From assembly GCF_937123705.1 (NCBI RefSeq), contig NZ_CAKZKO010000121.1:1-47657 (forward strand): 47,657 nucleotides of DNA, written 5' to 3'. A program made the translations under genes and the position numbers. Origin of the DNA: an uncultured Paraglaciecola sp. GTDB lineage: Bacteria > Pseudomonadota > Gammaproteobacteria > Enterobacterales > Alteromonadaceae. Each line of letters starts with the position of its first letter. Position 1 is the first letter of the stretch. Positions 1-8,469 of the stretch are shown here, in pieces. The notes below the pieces were generated by a model. It worked only from the letters and a program-made list of their open reading frames with translations. It made no database searches and was not told the DNA's origin.

Positions 1-788
1 AACAGCGTAGCGATCAACAAGAACCCGAGTACGGCCCAACCAGTTTGCTTCCTGTTTTCCAGTTTGGGTTCAGCTGTCCATATCAGGAAAGCAGAAACAT
101 CCTTAGCCATCTGATCAATCGTCGCATTGGTTCCATCCGAATAGGTAACCTGATCATCGGCTACCAATGGCGATGCCATTGCTAGGTTCAAGTTAGCAAA
201 ATAAGGATTGTAGTGAAGCCCGTCTCCAGGACGAGATGCTTCAGGCAAATCAGCAGGAACATCCTGATACCCAGTCAGTAACGAATAGATATAAGGCGCA
301 CCACCGGTCCGTGCTTTCGTAATGAGCGAAAGGTCAGGTGGGATTGCGTTATTGTTTGCTGCACCAGCTGCAACATCATTGGCAAAAGGTTTCGGAAATT
401 TGTCCGCAGGCAATGGAGGACGTGTGCTCATTTCGCCCGTGTCTGGGTCGATAGCTGGCGTTTGAATGGCCCAGTTCGCAGCAATCGCTTTCACTTCATC
501 TTCGTTATAACCCAAATCTTCCAGATTCCGGAATGCGACCAGACGAAGCGAGTGACAGGCGGCACAAACTTCTTTGTACACCTGAAAGCCGCGCTGTAGC
601 TGTTGGCGGTCGAATTTCCCCAAAGGACCGTCGCTGCTGAAGCTGACTTTTTTTGGATCTTCATGGAACGCATATTCCACAGGTTTTTCAGGTGGGTTGG
701 TGGTATATTCAACCGCACCCATCACAAAAGATACCAGCAACCAGCCTGAAAAGAACAGGCCAATCAAAATGCCAAAAAATCTTACCAT
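1..788 (-). CDS. petC: Cytochrome c1 of the bc1 complex (3' end outside window)
   Basis: The minus frame opening with ATG at 788 stays open to the window edge (about 262 codons). It starts with a hydrophobic segment (MVRFFGILIGLFFSGW) and has a haem c site C75-A-A-C78-H79 followed by SLR. Later it has the c1-type stretches PPDLSLITKAR and GLHYNPYFANLNLAMA, where the Met is the likely sixth haem ligand. The last readable part, WTAEPKLENR, leads into the C-terminal anchor helix, so probably only some 15-20 residues are missing. Cytochrome c1 passes electrons from the Rieske protein to soluble cytochrome c. It follows petB by about 20 bp, the usual order. The wording of the conserved blocks is like alphaproteobacterial c1 (Sphingomonadales-like) rather than Alteromonadales; that is from memory of the family and was not searched. 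Confidence 0.9.
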   Translation of the reverse strand, partial: MVRFFGILIGLFFSGWLLVSFVMGAVEYTTNPPEKPVEYAFHEDPKKVSFSSDGPLGKFDRQQLQRGFQVYKEVCAACHSLRLVAFRNLEDLGYNEDEVKAIAANWAIQTPAIDPDTGEMSTRPPLPADKFPKPFANDVAAGAANNNAIPPDLSLITKARTGGAPYIYSLLTGYQDVPADLPEASRPGDGLHYNPYFANLNLAMASPLVADDQVTYSDGTNATIDQMAKDVSAFLIWTAEPKLENRKQTGWAVLGFLLIATL

Positions 789-809
789 TTTTCTAAATCC
801 CCAAATTCT

Positions 810-1415
810 TTAGCTGGTTTTTTCAAGCGGTTTGCCGGTCACTGCCTCGGTGATACTGTTCGGCAATGGTAACGGCTTCTCAATACGAGAGAGCAACGGC
901 AATATGATCAGGAAATATGCGAAGTAATAAGCACCCGCTACCTGGCTCATCATCACATAAGGTTCCTCAGCTGGCGCACCGCCGCAGAAGAAAAGTACGG
1001 CCGTTGCAAAGAGCAGAATGAAAAACGCAATCCGCATTTTCGGACGATAAGATCCTGAACGAACGGGACTTGTATCCAGCCATGGAAGAAAGAACCAAAC
1101 CAAAATGGCGGAGAACATCGCTATTACGCCCAGCAGTTTTGCCGGAATGAACAGGAAGTCGAACGTAAATGCCCGTAGGATCGCATACCAGGGCCAGAAA
1201 TACCATTCAGGAACGATATGTGCCGGCGTTGAAAGTGGGTTTGCAGGAATATAATTGTCTGCGTGACCCAGTGCATTGGGCAGGAAGAACATCATAATCG
1301 AGAAAAGGATCAAGAAGAAGCCAAGCGTCCAGCCATCTTTTGCGGTGTAATACGGGTGGAAAGGAACTGTATCCTGAGGCCCCTTTACATCAACACCAGT
1401 TGGGTTGTTGTTGCC
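810..1415 (-). pseudogene. petB: Cytochrome b, C-terminal half only (cut at a junction)
   Basis: From the GNNNPTG block near 1415 to the stop at 810 this frame reads as the second half of cytochrome b. It has PFHPYYTAKD, IPANPLSTPAHI, the Qo-site PEWY motif (codons about 1200-1211), FLPWLDTSPVRSG, a CGGAPAEEPYV block and a C-terminal PLPNSITEAV tail, with about four membrane helices. About 200 of the usual 400-430 residues are present; the helices carrying the four haem-ligand histidines are absent, so this piece cannot work alone. The open frame formally extends to an ATG at 1505, but those extra roughly 30 residues are the neighbouring sensor-kinase DNA read out of frame. The wording is alphaproteobacterial-like, matching petC beside it. 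Confidence 0.88.
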
Positions 1416-1430
1416 AGTTGATTGTTGACT
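1405..1430. other. Chimeric junction between bc1 genes and the two-component operon
   Basis: On the minus strand the kinase frame is convincing up to about 1425 (GVLWQSQST) and the cytochrome b frame from about 1415 (GNNNPTG). The two are in different frames, and the switch happens inside a short CAACTGGCAACAACAA-like stretch. Both genes lose more than half their length at this one point, and the apparent lineage also changes. The exact base cannot be fixed by eye. Confidence 0.75.
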
Positions 1431-1722
1431 GTGACTGCCAAAGTACGCCTTTATTGGAATAAATAAAGGCGTAAAGGCCTGAGCCTGGAATGTTGAATTG
1501 ATCATTATAAAGCTGTTCAGGCATCATGGCTTGGCTAGCCGTATCGTCTAATTCAAATTCTGATATTAGCGTTAAGCTTTGCACTTCTAGCTGTTGTTGC
1601 ATCGACTGACTCAAGCTGCTGTTAAAGGCTTGCTCTAAGGTGATTGCCGTAAGTGGGATAAAGATCAGCAGAGCCAGCAATGCGGCAGCGAAACTCCTTA
1701 ATCTAAGAGATAAGTTATGCAC
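1416..1722 (-). pseudogene. Sensor histidine kinase, N-terminal fragment (cut at a junction)
   Basis: A GTG start at 1722 lies 17 bp after the response-regulator stop codon; an in-frame TGA lies just upstream, so no earlier start is possible. About 100 residues are readable: a membrane helix (SFAAALLALLIFIPLTAI), a periplasmic helix rich in Gln/Ser, and then GSGLYAFIYSNKGVLWQSQS, typical of the PhoQ/QseC-type sensor domain. The frame then runs into cytochrome b DNA and stops. The second helix, HAMP, dimerisation and ATPase domains (roughly 330-350 residues) are missing. It would have been the partner of the response regulator encoded just upstream. Confidence 0.8.
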
Positions 1723-1739
1723 TGCTGCTGTTAATCCAG

Positions 1740-2414
1740 TTAGAGTTCACGGTTAATTCGATATCCTCGGCCACGGAGAGTTTCGATGGGATTAACACTG
1801 CCATCTGGGTCAATTTTTTTACGTAGACGCCCTACAAATACCTCAATCACATTACTGTCTAAGTCGAAATCTTGATCGTAGATATGTTCGGTTAGTTCAG
1901 TTTTTGATATCACTTTTAGCGGATTTAACAGCAGATATTCCAATACTTTATATTCGTATGCGGTCAGTTCAATGTATTGGCCCTTTACTGTTACTTCTTC
2001 ACTAAGGGTGTCAAGAGTAATGGGGCCTTTTTCAATGACTGGATGAGCCTTACCTGCGGCGCGTCGAATCAACGCGTTAATGCGGGCTAATAATTCTTCG
2101 TTGTGAAAAGGTTTGGTTAGATAATCATCTGCACCGGCATCTAATCCTTCTACTTTTTCTTGCCACCTATCCCTTGCCGTTAGAATTAATATTGGGCAGC
2201 TCACATCTTGTTTTCGCGCTTTTTGAATCACTTCAAAGCCATCTACTACAGGTAGCCCTATATCAATGATCGCTAAATCATAGGAATGTTCTTGCAACAA
2301 GAACAATGCTTTAGCGCCATCGTCTGCCAAATCAACGCTGTAACCATTTTTTTGCAGTAATATATCTAGTTGGGTCAATAAACGGCTATCGTCTTCTACT
2401 AATAATATACGCAT
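1740..2414 (-). CDS. OmpR/PhoP-family response regulator
   Basis: A 224-residue protein of full family length. The receiver domain (about 1-112) has the acidic pair D8/D9, the phosphoacceptor D51 in IIDIGLPVVDG, T/A near 79-80 in LTARD and K101 in LTKPF. The DNA-binding winged helix (about 125-222) contains LTAYEYKVLEYLL, the recognition region SNVIEVFVGRLRKKID and the terminal RGRGYR wing. This is PhoP/QseB-like. It lies between a PepSY-domain gene (upstream) and a sensor kinase (downstream, 17 bp gap, here truncated), a common operon layout in Alteromonadales. It probably responds to cations, antimicrobial peptides or envelope stress, but the signal cannot be read from the sequence. Confidence 0.9.
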   Translation of the reverse strand: MRILLVEDDSRLLTQLDILLQKNGYSVDLADDGAKALFLLQEHSYDLAIIDIGLPVVDGFEVIQKARKQDVSCPILILTARDRWQEKVEGLDAGADDYLTKPFHNEELLARINALIRRAAGKAHPVIEKGPITLDTLSEEVTVKGQYIELTAYEYKVLEYLLLNPLKVISKTELTEHIYDQDFDLDSNVIEVFVGRLRKKIDPDGSVNPIETLRGRGYRINREL

Positions 2415-2478
2415 TAGTTAGTTAAAATCCTTAGTGATAATGTTTGTTTTAGGAAGTATCTCGGTGTTACAAATACTC

Positions 2479-2754
2479 TTACTTACCTTTTTTCTTACGA
2501 CTCACTTTTCCAGATTTTTTGTCTACATCAACCGACACAACCCGACCAGATTTTTGCAGCACTTTTACCCGGTACTTACTTTTATTTTGATCAACTTTTA
2601 ATACCCTACCTCTAACTGTCTGCTGGGCTTTTTTGGCCGCTTCAGATTTGGTTTTGGTAGGCGCTTTGCTTTGTTGCGCAGAAACAGGCATCGTGCTTAA
2701 TGACATAATCGTTAAACATAGGATGACAAATTTTATGTAGTAATTCTGCTTCAA
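2479..2754 (-). CDS. Small secreted PepSY-domain protein
   Basis: A 91-residue protein: signal peptide 1-26 (cleavage probably after PVSA), a Lys-rich linker and one PepSY-like unit, VRGRVLKVDQNKSKYRVKVL then GRVVSVDVDKKSGKV. The end is very basic (RKKKGK). PepSY proteins are exported and often sit in front of a response regulator/sensor pair whose activity they modulate; that is the layout here (regulator starts 64 bp downstream). The role as a periplasmic modulator or target of the two-component system is inference. Confidence 0.8.
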   Translation of the reverse strand: MKQNYYIKFVILCLTIMSLSTMPVSAQQSKAPTKTKSEAAKKAQQTVRGRVLKVDQNKSKYRVKVLQKSGRVVSVDVDKKSGKVSRKKKGK

Positions 2755-2794
2755 AATTTTGGCTCGTATTAGTTACTGTATAAGTTCAAGTTTA

Positions 2795-2847
2795 CCCCAA
2801 TCATCATTCGACTTAAAAGCAAATGCTTTTTAAAAAAGAGATTGGGG
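2795..2847 (-). terminator. Nested inverted repeat, candidate terminator
   Basis: An outer perfect 8-bp inverted repeat, CCCCAATC (2795-2802) / GATTGGGG (2840-2847), encloses an inner AAAAGCA/TGCTTTT hairpin (about 2815-2831). It follows the glycine-zipper gene on the minus strand and precedes the PepSY gene, so it may end the first transcript, act as a control element for the second, or both. Confidence 0.4.
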
Positions 2848-2872
2848 CGCTGTAACCTTATGTAGTCCACCA

Positions 2873-3397
2873 CTAGATACGAATATACTTAGTCGGTTTT
2901 TCTTCCATAAAGGTGCGATATAGCCTTCCTTTAGAGCGGTAGGTGACTTTGTAACCATCTAAAACTCGAACTTTTCTGGCCTTTTTATGCTTTGGCTTAC
3001 AGTTATGCTGAACACTATAGGTTGGCAATTCTGAATGTTTTGCGCGCACAATATTGTGGGCCAACGAACCGCCCACTACTGCGCCCATTAAGGTACCTAA
3101 ATCTTTAGTTTGGTTTTGGCTGACCGTGCGGCCAACAATTCCGCCCACTATGCTTCCAAATATGGCTGCTCTTTTAGAATGTGCTGGGCGATATTCGCTA
3201 TGTACAGCTACTGGTTTGCAGTAAGTTTTATGGTTGCGAGTATTCACGTATTTATATACGGGAATTGCGCGAATAACCTTTGCTTTTACAACTTTACGGC
3301 TATGTTTTCCATGATTGTGATAACTCCTATCATGGTTAGCCTGTGCAAATGGAGACACCAATAAAAATAATAGTATGCTTGATATGAATAATTTCAT
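2873..3397 (-). CDS. Glycine-zipper (17 kDa antigen-like) envelope protein
   Basis: A 174-residue protein with signal peptide 1-20 (MKLFISSILLFLLVSPFAQA), then a His/Lys-rich section. At about 76-115 it has a glycine-zipper two-helix domain (IFGSIVGGIVGRTVS ... LGTLMGAVVGGSLAHNI), and then a basic C-terminal domain ending KYIRI. This organisation is known from the Rickettsia 17 kDa antigen/SlyB-like group, which act in the outer membrane or periplasm. No lipobox is visible. It stands alone between inverted repeats; a pair of near-identical 10-bp repeats lies about 50-70 bp upstream of its start. Confidence 0.75.
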   Translation of the reverse strand: MKLFISSILLFLLVSPFAQANHDRSYHNHGKHSRKVVKAKVIRAIPVYKYVNTRNHKTYCKPVAVHSEYRPAHSKRAAIFGSIVGGIVGRTVSQNQTKDLGTLMGAVVGGSLAHNIVRAKHSELPTYSVQHNCKPKHKKARKVRVLDGYKVTYRSKGRLYRTFMEEKPTKYIRI

Positions 3398-3443
3398 GTT
3401 ACCACTCCTTAATAAAGTGGTTACAGACTAATTGGCTAGGGCT

Positions 3444-3469
3444 GAATTTTAGCTGAATTGAATTTTAAC
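3444..3469 (-). promoter_or_regulatory. Direct repeat upstream of the glycine-zipper gene, candidate operator
   Basis: GAATTTTAGC (3444-3453) and GAATTTTAAC (3460-3469) lie 16 bp apart in the 110-bp region upstream of the start at 3397. Tandem 10-bp half-sites are typical of OmpR/PhoP-type regulator binding, and such a regulator is encoded 1 kb away. An ACCACT/AGTGGT inverted repeat also lies directly before the start codon. The assignment is inference. Confidence 0.25.
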
Positions 3470-3510
3470 GAAGCTAGTTCACGCCAAAGCGGCCATGTAT
3501 CGCAACAATA

Positions 3511-3945
3511 CTATCCGGTTATCAGTGGATTGATACAATCCACATGCAAGCTATGTTTTTGTTTGTGGGTGTAGATATGTACACTTAAGGGAATATTTTC
3601 TACTTCGTTCCACATACTGATGTTTGAAGACGAAGGGCAAATCGCTTTCTGTAAGTAGGACTTTTGTGCTTCTTTACTCATCTCCAAAGGTGCTGGAATT
3701 TTGATGTAAGCATTAATACTACCACCTCTATTGCGTGCACCTTTATAGCGCCATTCACCTAAAATAAAGGTTGAGTAAAAAGCCGCGTTGACGATTTTTA
3801 AGGTGTTATCAGTGATGGGCTTTTGGGGCTTGTTCACGGAAGTGGCGGCATTACCTTGCATACAGCCATTTATATTTATACATATAACACATGCCAGTAT
3901 TGCATAAATAATTCTGATAGAACGAATTGGAATGGACATGTTCAT
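3511..3945 (-). CDS. Small putative lipoprotein of unknown function
   Basis: The best start is the ATG at 3945, preceded by GAGG with 6 bp spacing; a GTG four codons earlier is possible. The product is 144 residues with a long hydrophobic N-terminus ending ICININGC, an acceptable though not classical lipobox. Later it contains AAFYSTFILGEWRYKG and two Cys near the C-terminus (AICPSSS and VDCINPL) that could pair. I do not recognise a family. It follows the hybrid sensor gene in the same direction with a gap of about 60 bp, so it may be co-transcribed with it. Confidence 0.6.
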   Translation of the reverse strand: MNMSIPIRSIRIIYAILACVICININGCMQGNAATSVNKPQKPITDNTLKIVNAAFYSTFILGEWRYKGARNRGGSINAYIKIPAPLEMSKEAQKSYLQKAICPSSSNISMWNEVENIPLSVHIYTHKQKHSLHVDCINPLITG

Positions 3946-4008
3946 TGAATACCTCACTAGTTTACACTCCAGTTATCGGCATTTATTGGCATTACTTAAT
4001 GATAATCG

Positions 4009-7000
4009 TCAATTCAATTGCTCCTTTGTTATAGATTTCTTTTTTGCGTGACCAGGTGAATAGCCATATCTCTCTTTGAAACATTGCCCAAAGTATGCGG
4101 CAGAGCTAAAGCCGCATTCAAACGCTACCTGCTGCGCTGTATTTCCTAAAAATAATTTTTCGTTGGCTCGCTCGAGTCGATATTCTCTAAGCAGTTGACT
4201 AAAGGTCATTGAAAATAAGAGTTTAAGTCGGCGATTAAGTGTTTTTTCTGACATACATAAAAACGCTGCTAATTTAGAGCTATTGTAATCAGGATCGCAA
4301 TAATGTAATTCGAGTTGAGTTTGTATTTTATTTGTTGTTTCGTTCCAAATACAAGAGGAGTCAACTTCTTTTGTTTTTGGTGTAACCACAGAACGTAATA
4401 AATTTTCCTTGAATGCTCGATATGTGTAGATCCTATTCGACAGTTTTTGGAGTAAGGTAGCACTACTAAATGGCTTGGCTATATAGTCGTCAGCTTTTTT
4501 CTGCAAGCCTATTTTCTCACTAAGGATATCTCCTTTTGCCGTTAACAAGATAAAAGGGATGTGTTTATAATCCTCATTGCTTTTTATTCTATTACAAAGC
4601 TCAAAACCATCCATAGCTGGCATCATGACATCTGATAATATAAGTTCAGGAATGAAGTCTTCTAGAATATCTAACGCTTTAATACCATTTTCCGCACTCT
4701 TTACCTTAACATTCGGAGGAAATAGTTCTATCAAATGATTTCGTAGGTGAATATTGTCCTCGACAATTAAAATTTGGCAATCTGGCATTTCGGTTGCTAA
4801 ATGTTTCTCTTGCTCTTCGTCTATCTGCATATAGGTTTCAGATTCAACTAGTGGCAATGTTACCGTGATGCACGCACCAATTTGGGGGTTGTTTTTAAAG
4901 CTGAGTTGTCCATTATTTAATGACACCATTTTATGAACAATGGACAAACCTAAGCCATTTCCTTCTGAGATATTACTTTCTTGATAAAATCGATGTGTTG
5001 CCGTCTCTAAGTTTGCAAAACCAATACCTTGGTCACTAACTTCAATACTTAAACATTCTTCAAATTTGTGAACGTTAACTTCGATTTTGGTGTTGGCAGG
5101 TGAGTATTTAATTGCGTTGGATAGAATATTTCCGAAAACTAAATCGATTGTTTGTTCAACCAACATGTGAGCAGTTTGCTTTGGCATGAATTCAATATTT
5201 AAGTGTACTTTTATGTTTTTATGCTCAGCCAGCGGAGTCAATCTAAAGAAAACCTGTCTGATTTCAAAATCAATATTCGTTGCGATAGGTAAGTTCAAAG
5301 CAGCTTGAATTTCAGCAAGTTTTAATAGGTTTTCGACTAAGCTATAAAGTTTTTTTGCGTTGCCATAAATTATGTCTAGAGCGGCATTTTTAGGTCTTTC
5401 AGCTTTGAGTAAGAGTTCCGTCTTACCAATAATCAAGGTTAGGGGCGTGCGAAACTCATGAGAAATTTCTTCAAATAGCCTTTCCTTACTCTGAATCGCT
5501 TTTTGCAATTGCTCAGTTCTATTTTGTACTTGTTGTTCAAGATATTGATTTCGTGTATTTATTCTTCTGGTACGCCAAACTGAAAAGAGTAATGCAAACA
5601 TTAATAACATCATGATGTAGGTTATATATGCATAAGTGGATTGCCACCATGGGGGAGCGACAATTAGTGTTAGTTTGGTGGGCACTGACCATACTCCGTC
5701 GTTGTTTGACCCCCTAACTTCTATGTCGTATCGAGCTGGCGCCAATTGAGCAAACACTATCTCCGGTTTTTTTAGGGCTATCCAGCTTTGATTATTCAAA
5801 CGATATTGGTACTGATTTTTATGAGGAAGAATGTAACTAGGTGCTGCGAAACTTAGGGCGATATTACGACTATCGTAAGACAAACGTACTTTTGATATTT
5901 GTTCAAAGTTATTTTTGGCATTTGTTAACTTTGAGTAGCTTGAACCGTTTATTGTCAGGTTTGTAACAAAGCTTTTCGACGGTTGTATCGAGTTGAATTT
6001 AATATCTTTGACTGGATCGAACCATACTAGCCCACTGATACCACCATACATAAAAGTGCCGTTTGTTTGTATTGAAAAACCTTCTGAATCAAAAGTATCT
6101 GTAGTCAGTCCATCATTTTTGTCAAACTGGCGAAATTCCCAGTTAGCTAAGGTGTTGGTTTTGTATTTATTTATTCTCACTAAGCCAGCTGACGAACTGA
6201 CCCAAATAGCTCCATCAGCACTTTGATTAATACTGTAAATTGTGTTGGAAGGTAAACCGTGTGACATAGTGATAAAAATAAAGCTGTCTTTGTTTGCTGG
6301 CTTAAAAGCAATTCCCCCACCCCAAGTTGCCAACCAGGTGTTGTGTTCCTTATCTTCGAGTACGTCAAAAACATGGTTGTTAAGCATCTGGTCTTTACCA
6401 TATGCTTCAATGACCTCTAGTTCATTATTGAGTCGTAAATAAGTGTTCTCTCTAGTGTGGGTCCCAATCAATAAATCACCATTCAATCCTTTTTTTACTG
6501 CCCGAATTCCCCTTAGCTTTACGAACTCACCACTTTTAGATATTGGCCACAACTGTTGTTTTACGGTTTTTTTGGACAAATCTACTGTCAAAAAGCCATT
6601 ATTGAAAGAATTGACTAATAAAGTGTTGTCATCTAAAGGTAAAAAGCCAAATGCTGAAACAATTTCTTTAGGCACTTCCAACTTTGTCAATTTATCTGCT
6701 TTTGTGTCGTAGGAATAAATCCCTTTTTTTTCAGTGCCTATCCAGATCGTATTCTTATGATTATACAAAGCTCTAACTTGCTCTCCAGGTAGTAAATGAA
6801 CATCCGGAGACCAGAGTTGAGTAGCTTGATTTAAATTTAATAAATGAAGACCGTTATTTTGCGTTGCAACCCATAGTGAATGCTCGTCCGTAAATATTGC
6901 TTGCCGTAGTTTATTTGTTCCAATCCAAGTTTCTAATTGAGCCTTATTAAATCCAGAAAACCTACTGACCAACGGTGAAAGCAACGTAAATTGACCCGAG

Positions 7001-8121
7001 TCTTCCGAGGCCCAATTTAATTTAAATTTATTGAATACTCTGAAGTTTGCGAAACCACCTACAGATGAAGATTTTTCAACCATATAAGTATTGAAATTGC
7101 CTACTTCGTTGAAGGATAGGATGCGTTTACCTACTTTTAATATCGCTCGATTTGAATGGGTTGATAGTGCTTTATATTGTAATTTTTCTTGTTCACTAAA
7201 CGAATACAAAATGCTCAACTCTTGGGTTTTTGCATTCATATTGTAAATATTGCAGTTATCAAAAAAACTATTATGATTCTTTGTTTTGATTAAATGTACT
7301 AATTTGTCATTTGGGTCGGCAAATTGTGATTTACAGTCTTTAATATGATGCATTGGTGATAAATGATAGTTTTTATCTACTCGATAGATGCTTTTAAGGC
7401 TAGAAGCAAAAACTTTATTTCCAAAATTAAACAGAGTATGCGGAGCCTCTGCCAATTTGGATGTGAGAGTTTTAAGATTAATTAACTTTCCAGTAAATTT
7501 GTTGATCTTATGCACAATCCAGCGATTAGACTGCTTTTCTGTTATAACAAGGCAGCAGTTAGTCTGAATCAAATCTTTAAAGTAGCCAAGCTTTGGTAGG
7601 CTTTCACTTACTAATTGATTAGTTATAGTGTTTACTATTGCCAAACTTCGTTCAAATTTAAGATAAGATAATTGCTCGTTTATTTTTCCTACACCTACTA
7701 ATTCTTGTTCATGATGTAACTTAGAAAGAGAAAATGCATCGGAGACATATTGATCCTGTTCAACATCAAATAGTGCTGTGCCAGCTGGAGAAACTCGAAT
7801 GACTAAATACCTGTCACTCAGTTGATAAATTTTACTTACTGGTCCAACTGGGACATTGATGTTATCACTGTAGGTAAAAGCATCATCTATTCTAATCACA
7901 TTATGTCCGTCAAAACGATACACCCCGTCCTCGGTGCCTAACCACATTCGAGAGTATTTATCGAATTCGATATGCCTAACATTCAATTGATTTAATGTAG
8001 GATGTTGTACTGTAAATGAGTGAAAATTGTCGAAAGTAGGAGTTAACGTTTTTGTTTTTTCGGCGAGTGATATCCCACAGAAAAAAAACAATAAAATGAC
8101 AGTTATTCGCCACTTAAACAA
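4009..8121 (-). CDS. Hybrid two-component sensor/regulator with propeller sensor and AraC output (HTCS)
   Basis: A 1370-residue protein that holds a whole signalling pathway. Order: signal peptide 1-20; a periplasmic two-propeller sensor with recurring RegProp-type units (SRMWLGTEDGVYRFDG, NTIWIGTEKKGIYSYD, GAIWVSSSAGLVRINK); a Y_Y_Y immunoglobulin-like domain (YRLNNQSW ... YDIEVRGSNNDGVWS); one membrane helix at about 828-850; a HisKA domain with phosphoacceptor H888 in ISHEFRTPLTL; an ATPase domain with NILSNAIKYSP and DQGIGF; a receiver domain with D1164 in SDVMMPAMDG and the KPF lysine; and a C-terminal AraC HTH (about 1270-1365) ending YFGQCFKERYGYSPGHAKK. Relatives sense oligosaccharides and switch on polysaccharide-use genes. 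Here no carbohydrase gene is adjacent, so the ligand is open. A phased repeat array lies upstream. Confidence 0.93.
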   Translation of the reverse strand: MFKWRITVILLFFFCGISLAEKTKTLTPTFDNFHSFTVQHPTLNQLNVRHIEFDKYSRMWLGTEDGVYRFDGHNVIRIDDAFTYSDNINVPVGPVSKIYQLSDRYLVIRVSPAGTALFDVEQDQYVSDAFSLSKLHHEQELVGVGKINEQLSYLKFERSLAIVNTITNQLVSESLPKLGYFKDLIQTNCCLVITEKQSNRWIVHKINKFTGKLINLKTLTSKLAEAPHTLFNFGNKVFASSLKSIYRVDKNYHLSPMHHIKDCKSQFADPNDKLVHLIKTKNHNSFFDNCNIYNMNAKTQELSILYSFSEQEKLQYKALSTHSNRAILKVGKRILSFNEVGNFNTYMVEKSSSVGGFANFRVFNKFKLNWASEDSGQFTLLSPLVSRFSGFNKAQLETWIGTNKLRQAIFTDEHSLWVATQNNGLHLLNLNQATQLWSPDVHLLPGEQVRALYNHKNTIWIGTEKKGIYSYDTKADKLTKLEVPKEIVSAFGFLPLDDNTLLVNSFNNGFLTVDLSKKTVKQQLWPISKSGEFVKLRGIRAVKKGLNGDLLIGTHTRENTYLRLNNELEVIEAYGKDQMLNNHVFDVLEDKEHNTWLATWGGGIAFKPANKDSFIFITMSHGLPSNTIYSINQSADGAIWVSSSAGLVRINKYKTNTLANWEFRQFDKNDGLTTDTFDSEGFSIQTNGTFMYGGISGLVWFDPVKDIKFNSIQPSKSFVTNLTINGSSYSKLTNAKNNFEQISKVRLSYDSRNIALSFAAPSYILPHKNQYQYRLNNQSWIALKKPEIVFAQLAPARYDIEVRGSNNDGVWSVPTKLTLIVAPPWWQSTYAYITYIMMLLMFALLFSVWRTRRINTRNQYLEQQVQNRTEQLQKAIQSKERLFEEISHEFRTPLTLIIGKTELLLKAERPKNAALDIIYGNAKKLYSLVENLLKLAEIQAALNLPIATNIDFEIRQVFFRLTPLAEHKNIKVHLNIEFMPKQTAHMLVEQTIDLVFGNILSNAIKYSPANTKIEVNVHKFEECLSIEVSDQGIGFANLETATHRFYQESNISEGNGLGLSIVHKMVSLNNGQLSFKNNPQIGACITVTLPLVESETYMQIDEEQEKHLATEMPDCQILIVEDNIHLRNHLIELFPPNVKVKSAENGIKALDILEDFIPELILSDVMMPAMDGFELCNRIKSNEDYKHIPFILLTAKGDILSEKIGLQKKADDYIAKPFSSATLLQKLSNRIYTYRAFKENLLRSVVTPKTKEVDSSCIWNETTNKIQTQLELHYCDPDYNSSKLAAFLCMSEKTLNRRLKLLFSMTFSQLLREYRLERANEKLFLGNTAQQVAFECGFSSAAYFGQCFKERYGYSPGHAKKKSITKEQLN

Positions 8122-8469
8122 ATCTTAGTTTCCTAGCAGAACATAGGTGATAGAAGACATTTGACTAACCTGATGTATCAATAAAGTTCAAGTAATTTAA
8201 CACAAGAATACTTCATGGTTTAGCTTTTATTCATCATAAGATAATGAAAAATAACAATTTAATATGTCTTGTCCGTAATTTCATAGTTCTGTCCAAAATT
8301 CTATATATTGTGTCTAACCGGCTGAGAATGTTGTCTATTATCTGATAACTATGTGCTGGTCGTTACTTCTAATATTACCCATCTTGTTTTTCCGAGCCCT
8401 TCAAGCGGTAATTCATCTACGTGATAGCTGAACGGAAAAAGTAACTAACTGTAGTTGGATAATGAATAA
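8122..8469. other. Divergent intergenic region between hybrid sensor and AraC-type gene
   Basis: 348 bp without a gene. It must hold the promoters of both flanking genes. The visible structure is the TGTC(C/T) repeat array (separate entry). I see no convincing sigma-70 hexamer pair, no RNA gene and no terminator. Confidence 0.6.
8265..8336. promoter_or_regulatory. Phased TGTC(C/T) direct repeats, candidate AraC-type operator
   Basis: TGTCC or TGTCT begins at 8270, 8290, 8311 and 8332, a spacing of 20, 21 and 21 bp, so all copies lie on one face of the helix; one more TGTCT starts at 8265. The wider units are TTGTCCGTAAT, CTGTCCAAAAT, GTGTCTAACC and TTGTCTATTAT. AraC-family regulators bind direct half-sites about 21 bp apart, and both flanking genes encode AraC-type HTH domains. 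Autoregulation by the hybrid sensor is the simplest reading, but it is inference. Confidence 0.45.

Noticed and set aside
1416..1505. Extension of the cytochrome b frame to an ATG at 1505
   Set aside because: The extra residues are sensor-kinase DNA read in a wrong frame; they do not resemble cytochrome b, and the kinase frame over the same bases is clearly genuine.
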